Shown here in pieces: positions 57,247-64,000 of a DNA stretch of 64,000 bases (within the stretch, counting starts at the first letter, position 1; each line of letters starts with the position of its first letter). The DNA comes from Ptychodera flava (Eukaryota; Hemichordata; Enteropneusta; Ptychoderidae): contig NC_091930.1 in assembly GCF_041260155.1 (NCBI RefSeq), positions 15,384,656 to 15,448,655 on the forward strand, given 5' to 3'. A program made the position numbers and the translations under genes. The notes below the pieces were generated by a model that worked only from the letters and a program-made list of their open reading frames with translations, did no database searches and was not told the DNA's origin.

Positions 57247-58489
57247 TGTTGAGGCCAAATTTCTAAGTAAAGTTTTGCAGTATAGCGCCCTCTTTTCTCT
57301 ATAACTTTCAATGCTCTTTGGTTTGTGCTGACCTTTGACCCTGGTCAGCGCGCCATGCTTTTCTTTGTTTTTGTGTGAAGTGAAACAGATGTGTTTCTTC
57401 GACTTGTAAACTGGATGGTTTGATGCATCAAGTTAAAGGTTTCAAGATACAGTAATGGCATGTAGTAGTCTAATATTCGACGGTGTTTACTACGATGTGT
57501 TTTTGAGAGTACATGTGACGATACTGTCTCTGGGCGATTTTTTCTGTGTATTGGGTCCGGCCATGTGACTAGCTCCGGTCAGCTCATGGCAGTTTCACGG
57601 ATGGTTTATGTGTTTTCATTCTACGCTAAAAGACATTCAAAATTACGTATTTGAGTATGGGTTTCGCGTTGTGCAACCCATCAGGCATTTTAGTACAAGT
57701 ATGTGCGGCAAATTTGTTACTGTGTATGTATTACCCAGCTCTGCTTGAAAGTTTCACATGCTGAAAAATGGTATATTTGCCGTATGTAAATGCCTTGACA
57801 CTACTTGTGTGTATTTGATTTATAAGCCACTTTTTTGATTATTTTACTTTTCCAGTGTGTATCTGATTTATAAGCCACTTTTTTGATTATTTTACTTTTC
57901 CAGTGTGTATAAGACGGTCGAGATACTTTGGCAGAGTATAGATGTTAGTCCCTTTGATTGGTGGTGTTGGGAAATTGTTTCGGTGAGAATTAGTTTATTC
58001 TTATGTCATTTGTTATACATATATCACTCTGTTTCATAGTATAGTCTGAGGACACTGCTTTACAAGTTAAACAGGGTCATGCTTAATCAGTTCAGAGGAC
58101 GAGTAGACCCAGTAAGAACGCATTATGAAAGCACCAGATTTAATGTATTTTACTATTTTCAATGCAAAGAAAGCCATAGACAGTAAACTATGGGGATGAT
58201 GTCATACTGGTGTATGAAGTAAATTGAAGTTTTGATTTATTTCGATATGAGGTACTTCAAGCGGACCACCCTGTGTGGTTGTTGTAGAGGCTACTTTTTG
58301 ATGGGTATTTCTATGATATTGGTATAACAGTCAGGTACACATACTTAGTGATTTTTCTTTTGTGTATTTTTCAGTTAATCGTATCGTACTGTATCGTGAC
58401 GTATTGTGTTAGATGGTCGATGCGCATTAAAGACAATATATCCCTGACGTTGAGCCTCCATGTTTTCATTGTGGTGAAAGGGGCGTACA
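57247..58489 (+). repeat. 3' LTR of the BEL/Pao element
   Basis: Partner of the 5' LTR. The flank then reads (a)gtgct, the second copy of the target duplication. Confidence 0.95.
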
Positions 58490-58790
58490 AGTGCTTTTTA
58501 ACGAATTGTAATTGTCACGCCATATAATTTGAATGGAGACGCCGAGAAAAAATCGCAGACACGGATTTGAAGGGTATTGTCAAGGCTTGTCAATGAGGAA
58601 ATTTCAACCGGAAATCTTGCAGCGTGCTCGCTAAAGGGAGGGAAAACCGTTTTTGGAAGGTTCAGTAAAACGCTTGTCACGTGACTCTTATGCAAATAAT
58701 GAACGTGTATTGTGCTTGGTCGGATAGCTCTATATCAGGGCTTTCAGAAAATATATACTTTATTGGGGTTTGGGACTTCTTCAATTGAGA
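58490..58790. other. Unassigned segment between LTR element and LINE
   Basis: About 300 bases with no recognised feature. It may be the 5' untranslated part of the LINE or host sequence. Confidence 0.4.
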
Positions 58791-58799
58791 AAAAAATAA

Positions 58800-61700
58800 A
58801 AATCTGAAAGTGTCTAAAAGGTATTTATCATCCTTAAATGTAAGAGGTTTATGAAATCAACAGAAAAGACAACAAATCTTTAAATGGTGTAATTATCAAA
58901 GAGCTGATATTGTAGTCCTACAGGAAACCTATTAGGACGATACAATTTTTAGACAACATGGGGGGAAAGAGTGGTTTGGTCAAATGTATTGTTCATACAG
59001 AACAAACCATAACAAAGGTGTTAGTATTTTGATCAGCAAAAATATCGACCTTGTGGTGCTAAATGTTAAACAATGTGAAGATGGCAGAAATCATTATTAT
59101 TATATGTTGAATATGAAGGTATGCCTTTCAAAACAGTAAATGTTTAGTCACCCAACGAGGAGAAAAACAGAGAAAATTTTTTTTGCTAAATTTAAAACTC
59201 GGGTGAGACGTAATGTGGAAGCGGAAGAAAATCTTTTGATTGAAGGAGATTTCAACTCTGTATTTAATCCGAAGATTTACATGGAGACAAATATCTAGCG
59301 GTATTGCAAGTAGACTTGACTATTGTTTTATTTCATAAGACTTACTGCCAGACGTAACGTCATCAGATATACGCCCTGCTGTCAGATCAGATCATAATGC
59401 CGTGTCCCTAAAACTCTGCCTTTACAAGTGTTTAAAAGGGCTCGGATATTTGAAATTAAATACAGAGTGGCTAAAGGAAAAGACTACCTTATGTGTAGAA
59501 AAAGGTTATCGAACAAACGATTAAAGAATGTCAAAATCTAAAGGATAGTGATAAGACTCTAGACCTGATTAAAATTCGTGTTAGAGAAGAGACATTTAAT
59601 TTTGCAAGAATGAGATCAGTAAAACAAAAACAAAAAAATAATTATTCAAAACGAAATCTTAGAGGTATAACACAAATTAGCGAAATGCATGGAACTAAAT
59701 TAATTAACACCTTAAAATTCAAATATACTGAATTAAAAAAGAGAATTAGACCAAATTTATGTAAGAAAATTACGAGGGTCCAAAATAAGATCTAGGGTGG
59801 GATATTATGAAGAAGGTGAAAGAAATAGTATTTTTTAGGGTTAGAAAAGAAAAATTATAGAAGAAAGCGAATAAATAAATTGAAAGTAGATGATAAAATT
59901 ATAGTCAAACAGATAGAAATTATACAAACAGAAAGACAATTTTATCAATCTCTATATGCCTCACGAAAAATTGAAAAGTCACAAATATTCACGTATTTGA
60001 ACGAGATTAATTTAGAGGCACAAAAGTGTAATGGACCTATTTAAGAGGATGAATGCATTAAAGCTATTAAAAAGATGAAAAATAATAAGTCTCCAGGACT
60101 CGACGGTTTACCTGTTGAAATCTATCCAACATTCTGGCAAGATCTTAAAGATATAATAGTTAAATCATTTAATGAAAGCTACGATGAATGTCTTTCGGAT
60201 TCACAAATAAAAGTGCAATATGCCTACTGTATAAAAGAGTCCACCACTAGACTTACACAATTGGCGTCCAATTTCACTTCTAAATCATGACTATAAAATA
60301 CTATCCACAGTACTAGCAAAGAGATTGAAAACTATTATACCCTTAAAAATAGACAGAGATCAAGTTATATACATAAAAGGCAGATTTATCGGGAAAAATA
60401 TACGTATAATACAGGATGTGATTACACATATAAATAAGAAAAACCCTGGTGGTGCAATTCTGTTTCTTGATTTCTTGAAAGCATTTTATTTGGTAGAACA
60501 CTCATTCTTATTCGCTATTATGCAAAAATTTGGATTTGGAAATTATTTTGTTAGATGGATAAAAACTATATATAATAATCCCATTGGTTTCACCGCATGA
60601 AAACCCAATGATACTTACTGTATTTGCATGGATTATTACCTGTATGTTAGCTGAATAGTGCTTACAGATGAATACAGTCAATAATCCATTGTTTGTATTC
60701 AGCAAGCTTGTATTCATGTAGATTCATGTGAATTCATGCGTATTATTTTTATACAGTCAACTCATTAGTGTGAATTTATCTGTATTATTGCGTGTAAATG
60801 CAGTGTTTCGTTAAAAATAATGGATGGATGTCAAGTAATATCTGTATTGAAAGAGGTGTACGACAGGGAGGCCCTTTATCAGCACTGTTATTTTTATTGG
60901 TTGTGGAAATTATAGCTTCTAAATTAGGCAAGATAAAGAAATACATGTGTTAAAGGAAAACAGCTGATGAGAAAAAAAGAAATCAAGATAACACAACTGG
61001 CAGATGACATGCAAATTTACATAACAAAAGAAGAGTCATTAAAGATACTGTTAAATCTAATCGATGGGTATTGTAAATTCTCTGGGCTAAGACTAAATAG
61101 AAATAAAACAGAAGGATTAAAATAAGGTAGTTTGAAAAAGAAGAATCTACATCATATGTCATGGCCGAATAAATCAATTAAAGCATTAGGAATATATTTT
61201 TGGAACTGTAAGAATGAAGTAAACAAATTAAATTGGGATACTGTAATTGAAAAATTGATTATATTCTGAATTCGTGGAAACGCAGAAGAAAGTCACTCTT
61301 CGGAAAAATAACTGTAATAAAAAGTCTTGCACTGTCATAGATTTCTTATATTGCTGCCAGTGTTGATACTCCTGATAACATAATAAATAAATTCAATTCA
61401 ATTTTTTATAGTTTTTATGGGATTGAAAAATGGGAAAAGTAAGAAGAGATATTGTAATAAGCAGTTTTTACAAAGGAGGATTAGAAATGATTGATATGGC
61501 TTCACACATTAAAGCTTTGGAATGTTCTTGTGTATCTGGCTTATGCGACGACACATTTGCTTCTTGGAAAGTACTACCGTGTTATTGGTTTAATAAAATC
61601 GGTAATTTTCAACTTGTATTTCTATTAATGTGAACAAAAGGGTTTTAAAGCAACTGGTAGTATCTGTACCCTCTTTTTATAGAGAAATTACAATGTATTA

Positions 61701-62640
61701 GTATGAAATAAATGTGTGTAATGATCCCGGTGTAAATCTCTATAAGATTGGAAACCAAATTTATTTCAGACAAAGAAAAACTGTATTTTCAAGAATGGAT
61801 CGAGTCTTGAATTATCCATGTGGCTGATTTATTTCTTAATGTAAATTTTATATCTGAACGACAATTCTAGATAAACTAAGAAATAAGAGAAACTGGGTAG
61901 TACAGTATAAAGTATTAAAAGAAGCAATTCCAAAGGAGTAGGCCAAAATAATGATGAATGATAAAACATAACTGATGGTTAACAAATTGAGACCAGTAAT
62001 AGTAAAATCAGACAAAAATGGAATATACAAAAATTTATTTAACTTTAATTGTTCAGATTTTTATTGGACATTATTAGAAAAGAAAATCACAAAATCCTAC
62101 GCCCCATCAATTTGGAAAAATATATGTCACCAGAAAATAACCTGGAAGAAATTACGGAAAAAGAAAGTAAAGAATACAAAGCCTTGTAAAAATTGCACAA
62201 TTTAATTACCTATTGCTGTATAAAAAGATACCTCATAAGTGTAATTTATTTAAATAGAAAGTATTAGACACTTATTTATGTAACCACCGTAAAGTAACTG
62301 ACGACTGCAAACATTTTCTATTTGAATGTGCAGACGTTGTTCCTTTTCGGAAGCAGTTTAATAATGCAGTCACTAAGGCTTTCAATATTAATATTGTATT
62401 ACATTGGAGTAACATCATTGTAGGATATCAGATATTTTATCAGTGCTTCATGATTATTAATGTTTTTGATCATTGTGGCAACTTTTGCTGTGGATAAAGC
62501 AAGATGGACAAACATGAAGCTCATAAATAGGTATTTAACTGAAGAGCTTTCGATTTTGAAAATATTGTACAAATACAGACTCTGAGATATTTTAGAAATT
62601 CTTCATTTAATGTAAATAAGCAAATGATAATATAAATTAA
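58800..62640 (+). mobile_element. Tx1/L1-type LINE, ORF2 relic, heavily decayed
   Basis: Pieces of one ORF2 appear in order on the plus strand. Endonuclease (58820-59410): SSLNVRGL, ADIVVLQETY, IEGDFNSVFN, SRLDYCFIS and AVRSDHNAVSL. Reverse transcriptase (60045-61120): KNNKSPGLDGLPVEIYPTFW, VIYIKGRFIGKNIRIIQDVI, ILFLDFLKAFYLVEHSFLFA, ERGVRQGGPLSALLFLL and ITQLADDMQIYI. Carboxy part (61140-62400): KSIKALGIYF, FYKGGLEMIDM and a Cys/His-type end, CKHFLFECADVVPF. Many stops and frame changes exist (for example the TGA after NVRGL, TAG after QETY, TAA after NKTEGLK), so it is dead. LKAFYLVEHS has Tyr where active elements have Asp (AFD), consistent with decay. It ends in an AT-rich tail near 62640. 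The clade is judged from motif style; L1 proper is the alternative. Confidence 0.85.
60592..60804. mobile_element. 213-bp MITE-like insertion inside the LINE
   Basis: Flanked by the 5-base direct repeat gtttc (60587-60591 and 60805-60809). Left end accgcatgaaaac and right end gtgtaaatgcagt form imperfect inverted ends (AC[C/T]GCAT....AC). Leaving out the insert and one copy of gtttc, the LINE reading runs on as PIGFVKNNGWMS, so this is a clean insertion. The inside carries repeated tgaatacagt / gtattca / attcatg motifs. No coding frame. Confidence 0.8.
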
Positions 62641-64000
62641 ATAAATAGATGAAGATTCAATTATTTCAAATTAGTTTCAATCGTGTTCTTTACAGATTAT
62701 GTGCCATAGTCTGCCTCGAACTCAAAAAATGTGAAACGCTGGCAGATTTTGAGTGAAGAAATTTGCATTAGAAAATGAAAAAATTACAAATGGGATTAGA
62801 AATGGAAGAAAGATAGAAAGAAAAAAGACAGGAAAGATTAGGAATGGAAAAAGACAGAGAGAAAGAAAGCATTACAACTTCGCCGATGCTAACATGTACA
62901 CCCATTAACGCCTGTTATTGGTTGCGAAAAGCGCCACCTGTATGCTTTTTGCGTCGAAGTGTAAAGTTTGCACACAGTATTCGGTAATGAAGGGATTATT
63001 GACGATCAAATTTCTGGCCACATTATGGCAATGCGGACCATGATATGCCCACTCTCAATTCCTCAACACGAAACGGACTGTGGTCGACCCTTACCTCTAT
63101 GGGTTGACCAATGAAGCTAGAAAAGGACGTCTCTTATTTGGAGGGGGGACTGCCACAGTGATCAATCGATACCGGTTTTGGCCCTGCAATGCAAGAGTAC
63201 ATTGGCACTTGACAATGTGTACCTAGACGTGTATAGATAATCAGCGACATATACAGTGGTACAACGTATCGGTGTAAACATAAATCCAGATCCGTTTCTA
63301 GCGCCATGGTGTAAGACTACGACTTTATTTTGACTGCCTGCACCAGCGATAGTCCGCATCAAACAGTACAACAGGAGAAGTTTCCACGACTTTTTCCATT
63401 TGTTTGAAATCACATTATACATTCACTTATCGTGAAGGCATATTTCCCAGCCGTAAAACATTAGTAAAAGCTAGGTTTTCATACCACTGACGTGTGCATG
63501 TGCGCATTTGACTGTTGCTAAAGAGCGTCGATCGATCTTTTTCTGCTGTTAATGCTAAAACACTTCTCCGAGCCCAGCATCAATGACTTGCAATTTTGTG
63601 AAGTAACATTATTTTCTAATATTTTGATACTGTATACCCTCTGCTTTTAAAAACTTAAACATCTGTCTGGTATCAATGGTCAATAGGCACGGTTTTTTCA
63701 ACGTTTTTACTTCAGCGTCGGTTACGCCATGGCAGATTATTTGCAGCGTTGAGGATTGCAAGCGATGGAGCGAACGCTCGTCGCTTGCTGTTCACCATTT
63801 CCTTGCCCCACAAACGACTCATTGGTGGCTTATTTCAACTTTTCAAATTTCCATGGGATTACGAGAAAGTGGATGTAATCAGATAATTTTCTGGAACTGC
63901 CATGCTATGATCACCTAATCCAATCATTACCCGTTTTCTGAATGATCTCTTGGTATTATTGTAGTGTGCCATGATCAAGTTTCACTTTATTATAATGTTG
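62641..64000. other. Right edge, no gene assigned
   Basis: AT-rich with an A/G-rich tract (62770-62870, aagaaagatagaaagaaaaa type). On the minus strand ATGGCGCTAGAAACGG near 63308 and ATGGAAAAAGTCGTGG near 63401 begin short frames with protein-like composition but no recognised domain. The plus-strand frame 63676-63918 has no domain either. Confidence 0.4.

Larger units (their letters stand above)
50197..58489 (+). mobile_element. BEL/Pao LTR retrotransposon, complete in outline, broken
   Basis: A full-length copy of about 8.3 kb: two LTRs of about 1.24 kb that begin TGTTGAGG and end GTACA, flanked by the 5-bp duplication gtgct (50192-50196 and 58491-58495). Inside, in order, are Gag with zinc knuckles, protease, reverse transcriptase, RNase H and integrase, the BEL/Pao order. 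The LTRs differ by a few per cent by eye, so the insertion is old enough to have decayed but not ancient. The coding part is broken by roughly six to eight interruptions. Confidence 0.95.

Overview
The window is nuclear DNA from an animal, most likely a marine invertebrate deuterostome such as a hemichordate or amphioxus; I cannot fix the species. Evidence for this: GT-AG introns, an exon set with a TRADD-N-like domain and a glycosyltransferase-fold domain, AT-rich intergenic DNA full of dinucleotide microsatellites, and a mix of BEL/Pao, Tx1/L1-type LINE, Penelope-like and small inverted-repeat elements. There is no bacterial operon, CRISPR array or recognisable tRNA/rRNA gene.

Layout: 1-2.3 kb is a repeat block (a ~225-bp satellite carrying nuclear-receptor-like half sites, a 26-bp minisatellite, and a GGAC tract ending in a hairpin). 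4.1-5.3 kb is a Helitron-like candidate with an internal 157-bp tandem repeat. 7.2-12.4 kb, minus strand, is the best host-gene region: a 1.27-kb exon encoding a GT-B glycosyltransferase fold that lacks both usual catalytic glutamates, followed by a small exon, a TRADD-N-like exon, and two charged helical exons whose introns are all in phase 1. They are either one sensor-adaptor-like gene or two neighbours. 12.4-31 kb is mostly gene-poor, with several foldback/MITE-like elements. 32.1-33.8 kb is a palindrome-rich satellite. 37.1-39.6 kb, minus strand, holds a decayed coiled-coil gene. 40.6-43.9 kb holds a Penelope-like fragment and a 290-bp inverted-repeat pair, into which a copy of a TA-flanked MITE lies; the cleaner copy of that MITE is at 48.1-48.7 kb. 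50.2-58.5 kb is a BEL/Pao LTR retrotransposon with two ~1.24-kb LTRs and a 5-bp target duplication; it is broken. 58.8-62.6 kb is a decayed Tx1/L1-type LINE, itself interrupted by a 213-bp MITE-like insertion.

The most interesting points are the catalytically dead-looking GT-B exon next to TRADD-N, the satellite with repeated DR1 (AGGTCA-A-AGGTCA) sites, the palindromic 117-bp satellite with an inverted second array, the TGCATAAAG-motif element present in two opposite-facing copies, and the clean MITE insertion in the LINE. All boundaries and homologies were read by eye; percentages are not computed.
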